A stretch of 64,000 nucleotides of DNA from Phaeotremella fagi (taxonomy: Eukaryota > Basidiomycota > Tremellomycetes > Tremellales > Phaeotremellaceae), in assembly GCA_001599715.1 (NCBI GenBank), contig BCHU01000005.1, forward strand, positions 1,364,001-1,428,000, in the 5' to 3' direction. Shown here one piece after another: positions 25,001-36,164 of the stretch. Each line of letters starts with the position of its first letter. Position 1 is the stretch's first letter. Under the pieces are notes generated by a model, which was given only the letters and a program-made list of their open reading frames with translations, was not told where the DNA came from and did no database searches. A program made the translations under genes and the position numbers.

Positions 25001-25579
25001 TGAATGCGGTGTTCGGTGGAGGTATGAATGAGCGAAATTGTGAGTGGTCGAGTTGGGTCGATCGGCAAGACTGAGCTAGAGATGGTATCAGTATCTGATG
25101 ACGGTTGACAAGAGCTAAAATTTACGAGGAATTGTACATGCTGAGGAAGATTTGACATCTAAACGTTGTGATGAGCATTATCTTTTATGATCGAAGTGTG
25201 AATGAGAATATACCTTGACAGCCATATCATCCTCCCAAGCCGATGCACCTCGCCTTCGATGATCCCGTAAAACATCCATACCCTTGTCAATTCCATCAGC
25301 CAGGTCCTCCTGAACACGAATACGAGCCGTCCTCGCCAACCTGTATTTGGATCCATTAGTGAGAGATGCTACACGCATCCAATAAAAAGCTGCTCACCCA
25401 TCAATAGATCTTTCAACATCTTCCCATACTTTTCGTGGTCCACCATGAACGTCTAATCTAATCTCTCGAAGAACCTGATCTCGTCTATGAGCTATGATTG
25501 ATGGTTTTTCATGCATCATTTCAGGTCGGAGATGGAGTACTAGCTGATGTGCCAGACTTGACATAGATGGATTGGGCAT
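22023..25579 (-). CDS. Gamma-tubulin complex component, GCP5-like
   Basis: The product belongs to the Spc97/Spc98 family, which nucleates microtubules from the spindle pole body. It starts at 25579 (MPNPSMSSLAHQL) with an N-terminal region containing FLLSLADRP and a long acidic patch with EGWTDSDESSL, features that recall GCP5 rather than GCP2-4. The grip1 region follows (MNGLLERFLLRVEQIATLRHF, YLEVFDHWIAGLEASF, and later MYMKDFQPIDDWVEWLFTQ). The C-terminal part holds helices typical of the gamma-tubulin-binding half, and the protein ends at 22023 after ALQNVDWKRDTKLI. More than ten short introns interrupt the gene. The family is sure; assignment to GCP5 rather than GCP6 is moderate. Confidence 0.82.
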
Positions 25580-25970
25580 CTTGTCTGATTCTTTGCATGG
25601 ATGTCGATTGTTTTTGGCCAGTTACACAAATTGATTTCTGAAACTTGTTATGGACGCGTTTTTGATTTTCAATTTGTTGCTGTGGCAGCGATACGCGTAA
25701 GCGATTTCTGAGTTGTTACTTGTACAAAGCTGGACAACAATTACTTATCTCAACATGTGCTGTTCGTATCATCGGAAGCCCGCTTATCAGAACCTGTTGG
25801 ACATATCATGCGTGAATATCATTTAATCTGTTAATATCTGAAGAGAAACTATGTAAAGCTTCCAATAACCAAAGAGAACCAATTATATCGCCTCCGCGTC
25901 ACAAATTCACAGCCCTCTTACGATTACGCAGATTCAACCCACTTCTCTAACGGTGGATGTAAAGAAGCCA
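25580..25970. other. Intergenic region between two minus-strand genes
   Basis: It holds the promoter of the GCP5-like gene and the 3' flank of the esterase gene. No gene or repeat is visible. Confidence 0.4.
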
Positions 25971-27041
25971 TCAATTAGGCAATTGATTATGCGTAAAGAA
26001 AGTCACAATCTGAGGCGAAGTTATATTGAAACTTGCAGTATTATTCGGAGCACCCGAAGAATCGAGACCCAAAGTTGTAGGCCAACTATGACCCAAATTG
26101 GCGACCGTAAACGCCTTGAATTCAGCACAACATCTGAAATCGTATTCAGTAGTGTTAGGATAAGGATAAGTTATGATAGGAGATTTCGAAAGTCCACCAG
26201 AAGAATTACGACAACCATTTCGTTCTGCCCATTGTTCCCTCCAAAGTGGGACGTTGATGGTAGCAACTCCCGTACCGTATGTTCCGTTGGTATCATTCCT
26301 TCCAAGGAATGGTATAGTCGTATCAAGAACTCCGTGAGAATTTATGATAGGTACAGGTCGACTTGGTGAACAACCTGAAAAAGCTAGTGTACCCGGATAC
26401 AACGCTGGTGAGATTGGTGCGAAAGCTGCGAATAACGATGAAGTATCTTCTCGACACGCTAGATAGGCTGTGAATCCTCCTCCGTTGGATTTACCGGTTG
26501 CATAGATCCGACGTGGGTTGGTGCAATAATGATCTGAAATGTCTTTGACAATGTCTTTGGTGAATTGGACCTTGGATCTGTCAGCTACAATTGGAATCGT
26601 TGTACTTACGTCATCGACAGAAGTGTTAGCGTATGGTGCGCTGTACCAAACCCCGGTTCTGTTTTCTGCGGTATTATCGACACCTTGAGGGTATGCAGCT
26701 ATGATAGGTAAGCCAGCAATCTTCAATCCCGGAGTTGAGAATTGGGACAGTTTCTCTTGATTGGCCGAGGTTCCTCCAGCTGAAGATATGTTAACCACTT
26801 TCTTATATCTCAATTAAGTTCACTTACCACCATGAAAACTTAGAACTACTGGATGAGGAATCCCATTTTTGTACTCAACCGGAACATGAAGAAGATATGT
26901 TCGTCCACTTGGTAGAGTTCTATTCAAATGACCGGAAGAGTCCACAGGGAGACCAGTGGAACTACAGCTGTTTCGCTGAGTCGGCACAGCTTGTACGAAT
27001 ACGGATACAAAGGAAAGAAGAATAGTGACAGCAGAAATCAT
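25971..27041 (-). CDS. Secreted CE1-type feruloyl esterase / PHB-depolymerase-like hydrolase
   Basis: A signal peptide (MISAVTILLSFVSVFVQAVP) precedes an alpha/beta-hydrolase of the LpqC/feruloyl esterase family, which cleaves ester links such as those of ferulate in plant cell walls. Three exons are joined by a GTAAGT intron at 26827-26780, which completes the HGAGG oxyanion-region motif, and a 39-nt intron that joins SVDD to VQFTKD. The catalytic triad is visible: nucleophile Ser in GKSNGGG, Asp in HGVLDTTIPF and His in NLGHSWP. Several NxT/NxS sites suggest glycosylation. The length is usual for the family. The exact substrate cannot be read from sequence. Confidence 0.87.
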
Positions 27042-27078
27042 TTTGTGAGGGGTTAGTCATCTTGATCAGTTCTAGCTT

Positions 27079-27086
27079 CTATATAT
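27079..27086 (-). promoter_or_regulatory. Possible TATA box for the esterase gene
   Basis: An ATATATAG-type element lies about 40-45 bases upstream of the start codon at 27041 on the minus strand. Its position would imply a short 5' UTR. Confidence 0.35.
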
Positions 27087-27682
27087 GTATGAACGAATTC
27101 TCTGATGGGTGCTAAAGGTTAGTTGACTAACCCGCAACATCCCGAAAATCGGCAGAGGTCATGGGACCATACTAAATTTAGCATGTGGAGAAGTTACACT
27201 AGCTGCTTTGGAATCGGTGATCGACCGTTCAGAACCGAAATGATTCCTATGCCATTTTAGAAGTTGCGAGGTCTTCCGGGAGAGTGAGAGATGCTGTCGA
27301 ATTTGAAAAGCTCACAAGAGGTCAGTCAGGTCGGGCATTCAAACAGTTTTCCTCCATTTAGGGTCACTCCGATAAACAGCAAGGAATCGACTCTTAACAG
27401 TCTACAATGTCGTGAAACCCTCTACTATCTACTAAACTGAAAGAGGACCATCTCGACAGTGTAAAGCAACTTGCATGAGTCCACGTCTCGTCTGTAGGCT
27501 TGTGCCAGTAGTATATTGCTAATCATTTGTCTCAAAACTGATATCCATACGGTCAGTAAGAAAGTGGAGGTCCAAGCAAATGTGCCACTTTGAATATTGA
27601 TGATGAGATTGGTTGCAGCAACACCACATCCAACATCAGCGACACTGAATACAACATTAAACCATTATCACTACATGAAACG
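27087..27682. promoter_or_regulatory. Divergent intergenic region, esterase and CSN3
   Basis: About 600 bases between divergent starts. I see no gene. The CSN3 frame is open upstream to 27590, so its start could be 5' of the one I chose. Confidence 0.4.
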
Positions 27683-29615
27683 ATGTCAAATCCACATCCA
27701 GCCTTCCCCTCAATCGCACCAGAAAGTCGTCAACCTACAATCACAATACCAACAACCTCAACTCAACTAAGAAGCATCATCAAACAATGTCAAACACCAG
27801 AATCAATCCACGATATCGTTATCCCAATCCTAGAAAGTTTGTCACAAGGTGAAGGACAACATGGTAGTTCCAACGAAAAGATTAAGAAGGGTGAAGAGAT
27901 CTTGTCTCTGGGCGAAGATGATTTGTTTAGATTGAATGAAGGGGAGATATTTGCTATGACTGGGGTTTTGGTCTATGCTGTGTATGTTCTCTTTTTTTGG
28001 ATGTAGAACTGATTGACTTATGTGATCAGTTCTGCTCGATTGTTACGATCTAGTAAATCTTCGAACCCCGCTAATGATCCGCTATTCAATCTCGCTACAC
28101 GACTATGTGCACTTGGTAATCAGCTTCAGTTCAATTGGTGTCCATCACGAGGTGAGTCGATGAACCTAGGTGATGTATCGTTCAACTGATCAATCTTCAT
28201 CAGTCGCAATTCTGGCTTGGTCTATACTCCGCTTCGCACAAGATAATAAAAAAGTGAATAGTCTCTGCTCAAAAAGTGATTTCCATCCTTACGTGGTAAA
28301 TTATAGCCTGCTCTCGCATTGGTACCACTGAATTCCCTCATGACTCGAACAGCTTCTCAACTAGTTTTTGCTGGGGTCCAAGCAGCTTTCCTCGAAGTGA
28401 GTCATCTATTCATGGTATCTCATCGAGTTTTAACAATCGTTTTTCGTAGCTTTGCCTGATAACTCAGAACTACCAACAAGGCTTTGGTTATATCGCTAAA
28501 GGATTCACTGATGTCGCTGTAAGTCATCTAGATCACTGATTTACTACAGATACTAATCTGCAATAGCCTGGAACAACATATCTTGACGTTTTGACCTACC
28601 ATCATCATGCAGGACTGATATGTGCGGCCGTTGGTGATTTTGCATTAGCAGTTGATTTCTTTACAGTCGTAAGTGATTCAATTGAGGTCGTATCACAACG
28701 AAATCAACTCATGACAAATCAGGCCGTCACAGCACCAACTCAAGTTACTTCAGCTATTCAATTGATCTCCGCAAAACGTGCGATACTATGTGAACTCCTC
28801 AACTCCGGTAAAGTAGGTTCACGTATTGATCTATTCCGAATCAGTTATACTAAAACCTCCTTGAAACTTAGTCTCTCAATTTCCCAAGATATACTGCTGC
28901 ACCAGTCTCAAGGTCCATAGAAAGAAACGCCTCAACCTACGTTAAATTAGCTAGAGCGTTCGAGGGGCAAGATTGGAAGGTTGTTTTAGACATTTCTACC
29001 CAGTCTGCCAAAGAATTTTCATCGGTATGTTGTAAAAAGTGGATTCATTCACTTAAACCATATAGGATAACAATACAGGATTGCTGGTTCAAGTAATGGA
29101 ATCTATCGCTGTTCGACGTATATTGAAAATCCAAGAAACATACTCTCGTCTCACCATTGAAGATCTGTGTAACAGGATTGGGAAGGGTGCTGGGGATTCA
29201 GGAGAGGTATTGACGATATTACAACAAATGGTGAGTCACCATTTTCTCAGATGATCGCTTACGAATTACCCCAGAACAACGACCAAAAGATTAACGCAAC
29301 CATAACGCCAACTCAAAACTCCAAAACTATCATCACGTTCAACGAAATTTCGAAACCCGATTCTAGATCCATCATCCAACAGATCGAAAGGGCCAACACC
29401 CTAGCGGCATATCTAGAAAGAACTTTGGTTAGTGGAAATAAAGAAAAGGGGATTAGCAAAGAATGGTTGAAGAAGGTACGGTCACTTCTGAAAATTGATT
29501 GAGAACTTTGTGCTAATTGGATATACTCTTGTAGCAAGCTAATATATTGGAGAATCAGAAGACTAGGAAAGGGGATGAATCTGATTTCATGGCTGAATAC
29601 ATGCATATTGCTTAG
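27683..29615 (+). CDS. CSN3: COP9 signalosome subunit 3
   Basis: CSN3 is a PCI-domain subunit of the COP9 signalosome, which removes Nedd8 from cullins. Typical signatures are VAILAWSILRF, LALVPLNSLM, TTYLDVLTYHHHAGLICAAVG with DFALAVDFFT, and the PCI winged-helix region RILKIQETYSRLTIEDLC. The tail with IIQQIERANTLAAYLER and the final KKQANILENQKTRKG stretch resembles CSN3 C-termini. The gene has about ten exons, and the last intron puts the stop at 29613-29615. The start at 27683 (MSNPHPAFPS) is preferred because the residues before it have low complexity; the frame is open to 27590, so an earlier start is possible. Confidence 0.87.
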
Positions 29616-29882
29616 TGGTTTGAAGAGCTGGATGGTATTTATGTAGATTAGATGATGGGGATAGGTGTGCATAGTTAGACGATTGTAGATTGTAGCATTA
29701 AACGATATTATGGATTCCATGTGATGAATTCGAATTAATTATAGATTCATATAGCTACAACAAAATCGAAACGTACTCGTATTTATTCCGTTATCTAGCG
29801 TTAACATCACAGAGCCTTCATACCAAAACAGCAAAACCGTGTATAAAAAACCTCAAACCACAAACCCCCAAAGTCCAAACCC
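29616..29882. terminator. Convergent 3' region of CSN3 and the next gene
   Basis: About 270 bases between two converging stop codons. It is A/T-rich and must contain both polyadenylation regions. No gene is visible. Confidence 0.4.
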
Positions 29883-30992
29883 TCAAGCCCAAATCTTCCC
29901 AGTAGCTTTATCCCACAATTCCAATCGACCCCCACCCCCAACCCTAACTTCAAACTCCCTCCGACGATCCATATAAATCCCATGAACCCTCAACACAGTC
30001 CCAGTCTCAATCGGAGTATTCTCAACTTTATCATCCGAGATTCCATTCTCAATTTCTTTCTCTAATTGTTCAGCCTCAGCTTGGTTTAGGGGTACCAAGT
30101 TAGCTGAGATTTCTGGATTTGGGTTTTGGGCGGATCGAGATTGTTTATCGTTTTTATAGGCTGAATGGAGGTTTTTTAGGAGGGTTGTGGCTTTGTGTCG
30201 GACATCTGAGGAGAGGGTTGGGGAGGCGATTATTGAAAGCACTGTTTGTAGCTAGGTCAGTCTCTGCTTGGTTTTAAACAGATGATAACTCGACTTGCCC
30301 TCTCTCTGTAAGGCTGTGATACCCCCTAATTCTGCTGATAATTTATCAATGGCTTTCGGCAGTGCTACTGAAGCTATGGGATTTGTTAGCACGACTGCAA
30401 TCTCACTGACAGAAGATAAATTGACAAATCTTGGCAATGGTTCCAGAATGAGAAATCAACGCTGCTTTACTGACTGATAATCCTTTCGCCAAATACGACC
30501 CAGCAGTTGAAGCCGTTGCGACCTATTCATCCCACTCAGTCAAGATCTACATTGTGGAAGCAGCATAAAGATGGATTACTGGACTTACGGTTCCTAAGAC
30601 AGCTGCTTCTGGTAACAAAGCAGCTCCAGCTGTTGCAGCTACCGCTCCAACCGCAAGAGAAAGCAAAGCTATCGTCGCTGCAGATTTTAACATTGAATAT
30701 CGGCTGGCTTTAGTTCCATCATCAACTATAGCTTCGAAGGTGAACCAGACTCTTCCGGGCTAAACGGATGACAACAGTTAAGTTGAACGTGTGAATCGTA
30801 AGAGGGTTGATTGATGCTTACCTTGAGTTTAACTGTTTGGCCAGGTTGCACCTGTAAACGTGAAATTAGTTATTTGGTTTGATCGAAAAGGGTGGGATCA
30901 CTTACAGTGTTCTCAAAATGAAGAGCTGTGACTTGTTTCAAACATATGTTCAATGGTCTGGAAGTATGGTTTGTGACTCTACAAGAAGGCAT
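29883..30992 (-). CDS. Hypothetical protein with Ala/Gly-rich hydrophobic core
   Basis: The N-terminal domain reads CRVTNHTSRPLNICLKQV...FENTVQPGQTVKLKPGRVWFTFEA, a pattern I have seen in many basidiomycete proteins of unknown role. An Ala/Gly-rich hydrophobic stretch follows (AATIALLSLAVGAVAATAGA), then amphipathic helices, and the protein ends in an acidic segment and a short beta-rich tail ending at 29883. At least six exons are needed, one of only 30 nt (30851-30822). The intron before the last exon appears to use a GC donor (GCAAGT..CAG), which is the only splice I find that keeps the frame. The start at 30992 is the first ATG of the conserved domain; coding-like sequence upstream (GTERTILQILTPSSG) leaves an earlier start possible. 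Membrane insertion is inference. Confidence 0.6.
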
Positions 30993-31184
30993 TGGTGTAC
31001 TTTGGTTGTTAGGTCGCTCTAAGACCAATGATGGAGTGGCGAGCAGATAAAGCTGTGTACTTGTATCAAATGTGTGCTTGAAGAGAAATCGTTCTGAACC
31101 ACTGGAAGGTGTTAATATCTGTAGTATAGTACGTTCTGTTCCAATTTGTCTGTTTTATTTCGTCAGTGATTGCAGAAGTTGGAG

Positions 31185-31208
31185 TTGAAATTGAAATTGA
31201 AATTGAAG
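31185..31208. repeat. Short hexamer repeat (TTGAAA)
   Basis: Three perfect TTGAAA units plus one TTGAAG lie in the divergent region upstream of the hypothetical gene and the pseudouridine gene. It is a simple-sequence repeat with no evident coding role. Confidence 0.7.
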
Positions 31209-31379
31209 CATCTTGGTAGGTGCTTGCCTGCTATTAATAGGATAAGAGTTGAAATGCGGGGTAGATAGATGTTGAATGCGGGGTAATTTGTTTCAAGAAA
31301 ATGAAGAGTGAAGGAAGGTTCTTGATACAGTATCATATCATTTCCTATTGTAAATAGTATTCTAATCAGCATATCCAGT

Positions 31380-34300
31380 ATGATATCACTCCCAAGTATA
31401 GCTAGAAAAGCTATACTCAAAAGGGTTGTATTAGCTCAACGTCCAACTTCATCTCTGGCAGCAGCTAAACACGCATGGGTAAGGTTCATTCAACAATTTC
31501 ATCCAATCTTACTTCAACCAACTGATGTGATCACCTCATCAAACAGGGAACACGGCTACACATCTCAGAAGAAGTTGAACATGCTCTTCAAACTAAATCT
31601 CCAATAGTAGCTCTCGAATCAGCTATCATAACCCACGGTAAATCCTACCCTTACTCACCGTCAAATCAAACTGAACACAAACACTAGGTATGCCCCATCC
31701 AACCAATCTCACCACCGCTCTCTCACTCGAGAACATCATCCGTTCAAATCAATGTACACCAGCTACCATAGCACTAATCAACGGTAAAATCCATATTGGT
31801 CTGTCGAAATCTCAACTGGAAGAATTAAACGATACATCTACCGGGGATCCTGTCAAAGTGTCAAGAAGAGATTTAGGAGCTGCGATAGCGTTGAGAAAAA
31901 ATGGTGGAACTACCGTAGCTGGGACGATGATTTTAGCGAACAGTGTTGGAATCAAAATCTTCGTTACAGGTGGTATAGGTGGTGTTCATCGTGGTGCTGA
32001 AAATAGTTAGTCAAGTTTCCATCCGGTCGTCCTTTTTACAATGATCCGCGAAGAAAGCTAAATCGTGTTCTAGGCATGGATGTATCAGCTGATTTGATTG
32101 AACTCGGGAGGACGGTGAGTACTTCAGTTGCTAGCGTTTACAACGTTGGAGCGACACTTAAACGACATGTCCTTTATTAGCCTATGGCCGTCATTTGTGC
32201 AGGCGCAAAAAGTATTCTTGATATTCCAAGAACACTAGAAGTCTTGGTAAATCATTTTCTTTATAATTTAAATGGTTTTTTATTGAACCCTTTCTAGGAG
32301 ACTCAAGGAGTCTGCGTTGCTACTTATGGAGATAAACCTGATTTTCCTGCTTTCTACACTCCAAGTTCGGGACAGAAGGTGCGGTCCTGAATCCGAATAT
32401 CGAACTGATAGTCGTAGAGTCCTTGGTTAGTTTCAACTGTTCAATCCGCAGCGGATCTTATTTGTACGTATAAATTCATTCCAATATTGATATCACACTG
32501 ATCGAAACCAAAGACACATCTTTGACCCTTCCCACTCCAATGAGTACCCTCATGGCAGTCCCTATACCTTCCGAATATACAGCAAGAGGCGATAAAGTTC
32601 AGCAGGCTGTTGAACAAGCTGTTCGTGAAAGTGTTGAGCAAGGCGTCGATAAACGTGGAAAAGAAGTCACACCTTGGTTACTGAAACGTGTAGGAGAGTT
32701 GACTATGGGATCAGCACTTGAACTCAGTGAGTCTAATGTACACAAAATTCGAAAATGGGTCTAACTGACAATTCTCAACAGATATCAAATTAATCGAGAA
32801 CAATGCAGAAGTTGGTTCGAAAGTCGCAAAAGAAGTTTCTAGGTTATATAACGAAAATCAACATGCATCATCTACCTTCTATTCATCCCCATCTTCCCAT
32901 TCAAGATCATATTCCACAAAAGTTCGTTCAAACCTCTCAAACCATTCAAGATCATATTCAACAAATAGAATACTCAATGGTCATCAAGAATCAGATTTAC
33001 CGAAACCGGAGGTCTTAGTTTTCGGTTCAGCAGCTCTAGACATCACTTCGACACCTTCATCAAAACTTCTAGATGGAACTACCACACCCGGAGAAGTCTT
33101 CTTATCACCTGGAGGAGTAGCTCGAAATATCGCTGAAGCAGCTCAAAATCTGTTACCACCCAATTCCGTCAAATTAGTCTCATGCATAGGAACAGCAGTT
33201 CACGATCAACATTATCTATCACATAACGACAACAATGCAGAGTTAGGGGATATCGACGCATTCGGGAAACTGTTACTTATTGAAATGAAGGAATGTGGTT
33301 TAAGAACCGATGGGTTGGTTACCATACCGTCAGATAAGGATGCTACACCATCACGGACGGCGGTTTGTAATCTGACGTTAAACGAACAAGGTGATTTGGT
33401 TAATGGGATCGCTGATATGGGGATTATTGAGAAATTGGATGTTGAATACGTGAGTTACGCTAAACGGGGATTTTGTTGCTGATTTTGAAAGATCGAAAAG
33501 ACTATACGTCAAGATCATCCTCAGATGGTAGTATTCGATTGTAACATCACCGAAGAGGCTATCTACACAATTTTGACTGTTTGCAATGAACTGGGGATAC
33601 CTAGTACGTACCAGCGTACGAATCAGATATTGATACTGATTGGATGACAGCTGCGTGTGATCCAACATCTTTACCGAAACTACATCGACTCATTGGTCCG
33701 ATTTTACACTGTAAAAAAGAAATGATAGCGAAGAACGGTCTGAAAAATGATTTACATGAACGATTCAATCCAGTGTTAACTCATTTCTTTCCAAATATGG
33801 TAGAACTTGAAGCCATCCACTTACTTATATCAAAATCGGCCGACGTTACAGGGCCTAATGTCACGAAAACGAAAGCGAAGGTTACCTGCATCAGATCTAA
33901 TTCAGGACAAGGTGAAACGACATCGAGAAGTGTCATTATGACTGGGTTTAACACTTCTCTATATTCGCCGGGTGATGAAGATGATTACTACTGCTACATC
34001 AATCTAGCGGAGAATGTATGGGTTAAACAAGGCCGAGAAGGGTTCTCGCACTTGTCAGTGATCGACAAGAAAGGGGGAGGCTATGACGATGTAAAAGAAA
34101 TCAAAGACTTGCATCGTATACCGATTGGAGGTTCTGAAAAAACCTTGTTGGAGCTGGTCACCTGTAAAGAAGGTATGGATTGGCTGGAAGAAACACCAAC
34201 CGAAACACTCGACGAGAAGGTCACGAAATTGAACAGAAACAACGTTCATCTAGATTATCTTGTATATACCCATTATTCGCCTCCTACTATCAAACCCGAA

Positions 34301-34465
34301 GAGATCGTTAGTACCACCGGAGCGGGTGATACTTTAGTCGGTGGGTTGATCGCTGGTCTCGTCAATCGGGATCCAAGAAACAAATCAGAAGAAGAAGATT
34401 TTTGGATTACGAAGGCTATTGAGAGAGTTGGCGATACTTTGAAATCGAGACGTGCTGTTGGGTAG
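31380..34465 (+). CDS. Bifunctional pseudouridine-5'-phosphate glycosidase / PfkB kinase
   Basis: The N-terminal half is a PsuG/IndA-type glycosidase: ALESAIITHGMPHPTN, VAGTMILANSVGIKIFVTGG with GGVHRGAE, CAGAKSILDIPRTLEVLE and the tail YTPSSGQKSPW...LTLPTPMSTLMAVPIP. The C-terminal half is a PfkB-family sugar kinase (pseudouridine-kinase-like): VLVFGSAALDIT, SPGGVARNIAEAAQ, and the catalytic TTGAGDTLVGGLIAGL. Together they would phosphorylate pseudouridine and split the product into uracil and ribose 5-phosphate. A Ser-rich linker with a duplicated HSRSYST motif joins the domains. The first exon has a basic, Ala/Ser-rich start (MISLPSIARKAILKRVVLAQR) that could target mitochondria. About ten exons; one intron is only 39 nt. 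All key motifs look intact. Fusions of these two domains are known in eukaryotes. Confidence 0.88.
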
Positions 34466-34621
34466 GAGCTTGATTACAGTGAACGATATTTCATCCTTTT
34501 TGGTTAGATTGTAGATTATTAGATTTTCCTCTTGTATTTTATATTACATTGCATGCGATCGGCTTGAAACTGTTTATACAAAACTACGATACAGCCTCGT
34601 TACCCAAAAAAAACCTTCTAA

Positions 34622-35826
34622 CTAGAATCGTTCCCCGATAAAAAGCCTTGTGGCGAAGTTGTGAATGATTCCAGGGAATGAGATGCCCAATAAGAATCAG
34701 TGATATCCTCCATTTTGATATTCTTCCCTCTTCCTTCGACGTCATCACATGTCATTCGATAGACTCTAATTCCACATGGTTCCAATTCCTAAAAAAAATG
34801 GGAAAAAACGATGAGTTGTAAATAGACGAAGGAATAGCAAAAGTTGAATGAAACCCACTTGAACCTTCATGAAACCGATATCTCCAGCTAGAAAGCGAAG
34901 AGATCCAGAATGACCTACAACTAGAAAGCATAAAGCATAGAATTGATACCAACTCAATTAAAATGATAAAGAAAAGACATCTTACCAGTCATAACCCTCT
35001 CACGTCTTTTCAAAAGAATTTCACGCATCCTACGAGATCTATAAACAGAATATAGAATCACACATTTCCCTTTGGTACTCGCATAATCTTCCGTTTTATA
35101 ATCAGAACGTAGTTTGGCATTAGGAATTAAATCTTTCAAGGTTTTGAAGAGAACTTCTTTAGGGTGACGAGGGGTGTTGCAGGCGTTGCTACTGTTTTTG
35201 AGCAGTTAGTTTTTTTTCATTCATTCTAGTGTTTTTTCTTATCCTTATATCGTACGATACGATTGCATTGACTCACGTCACAATTTTCCTGAGATACGGA
35301 TGACCATATGTTGGAACTTGGTTCTGTGAGATTGGGAACATGGTGTAATTCCTTTGGAGATTTCTGATCTTCTATGAAAGGAAAAAAGGAAAAGGTCAGA
35401 AAAGAATTCAACATTTACGGCTGAAGATTTGGAAAGTTATATGAGGAGCAGTCGGTTACTCACTAGAGAAGAAAAGTAGGCTTCGGTTACTGATTGTATT
35501 ATCTTCCCTCGAGTGGATTCACTCAAAAGCTCACAATCCCTCAACCCCTTTTCAGACAGGAATGGATCGGGGACTGTACGGGACGATAAAACAAGTTAAC
35601 AATTGTGCATGTCAAAAATGTACACTACTCACGATTCAAATTGTTTTGAGCTCTGATCAATCAAATTAAAAACACACTATCAGCTAACGACTCGGGGAAA
35701 ATAGCAGCACAACGTATAGTACGAAAAGAAACGAACAACCTACAGATGTTCACCTTCTCCATGTCTTACAAGGAATAAAGTTTTCTCATCCCAGTTGGTG
35801 GATGTTTTTGACGTTGAAGTGAACAT
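34622..35826 (-). CDS. Histidine phosphatase (phosphoglycerate-mutase-like) family protein
   Basis: The start at 35826 opens with a short Ser/Thr-rich leader followed by TLFLVRHGEGEHL, the RHG motif that carries the phosphorylated histidine. LPDPFLSEKGLRDC is the usual second element. The second catalytic histidine is in GHSGSLRFLAG. About eight exons are needed, one of only 20 nt that completes EHLAQNNLNLPDP, and the chain ends at the TAG at 34624-34622. The stretch between the two motifs (about 100 residues) is divergent. Substrate unknown; members of this family act on small metabolites or proteins. Confidence 0.72.
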
Positions 35827-36164
35827 TTTTGGGAAGGTCTTAGGCTGTGAAGAGAAAAAAATGTGATCGCAGTTAGGATGTGTTTTATGTCAGTGTCTGC
35901 TGAGTCCAATTCATCTCTCTCGCTCCTTTTATTGAGCCAGAATGTCTTTTAGATGTTGCTTTCGATCCTTTGACTTATTTTTGCCACAAAACCTCAAGTC
36001 ATCAGACATACAGTTCCCTCACGCATATTTGGGTCAAAATGAGATGTCTTCGATGGTCACTGCAGTATGAACATGATACACAATTTGCATTGTCAAGTGC
36101 GAACACGATTTTGTAACACAAACATCCTCCATCGTAACAACCGGGATGGTCAGTCCACATAGCC
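35827..36164. other. Intergenic region between two minus-strand genes
   Basis: It contains the promoter of the histidine phosphatase gene and the 3' end of the next gene. The frame at 36002-36223 is read-through past a splice site rather than a gene. Confidence 0.4.
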
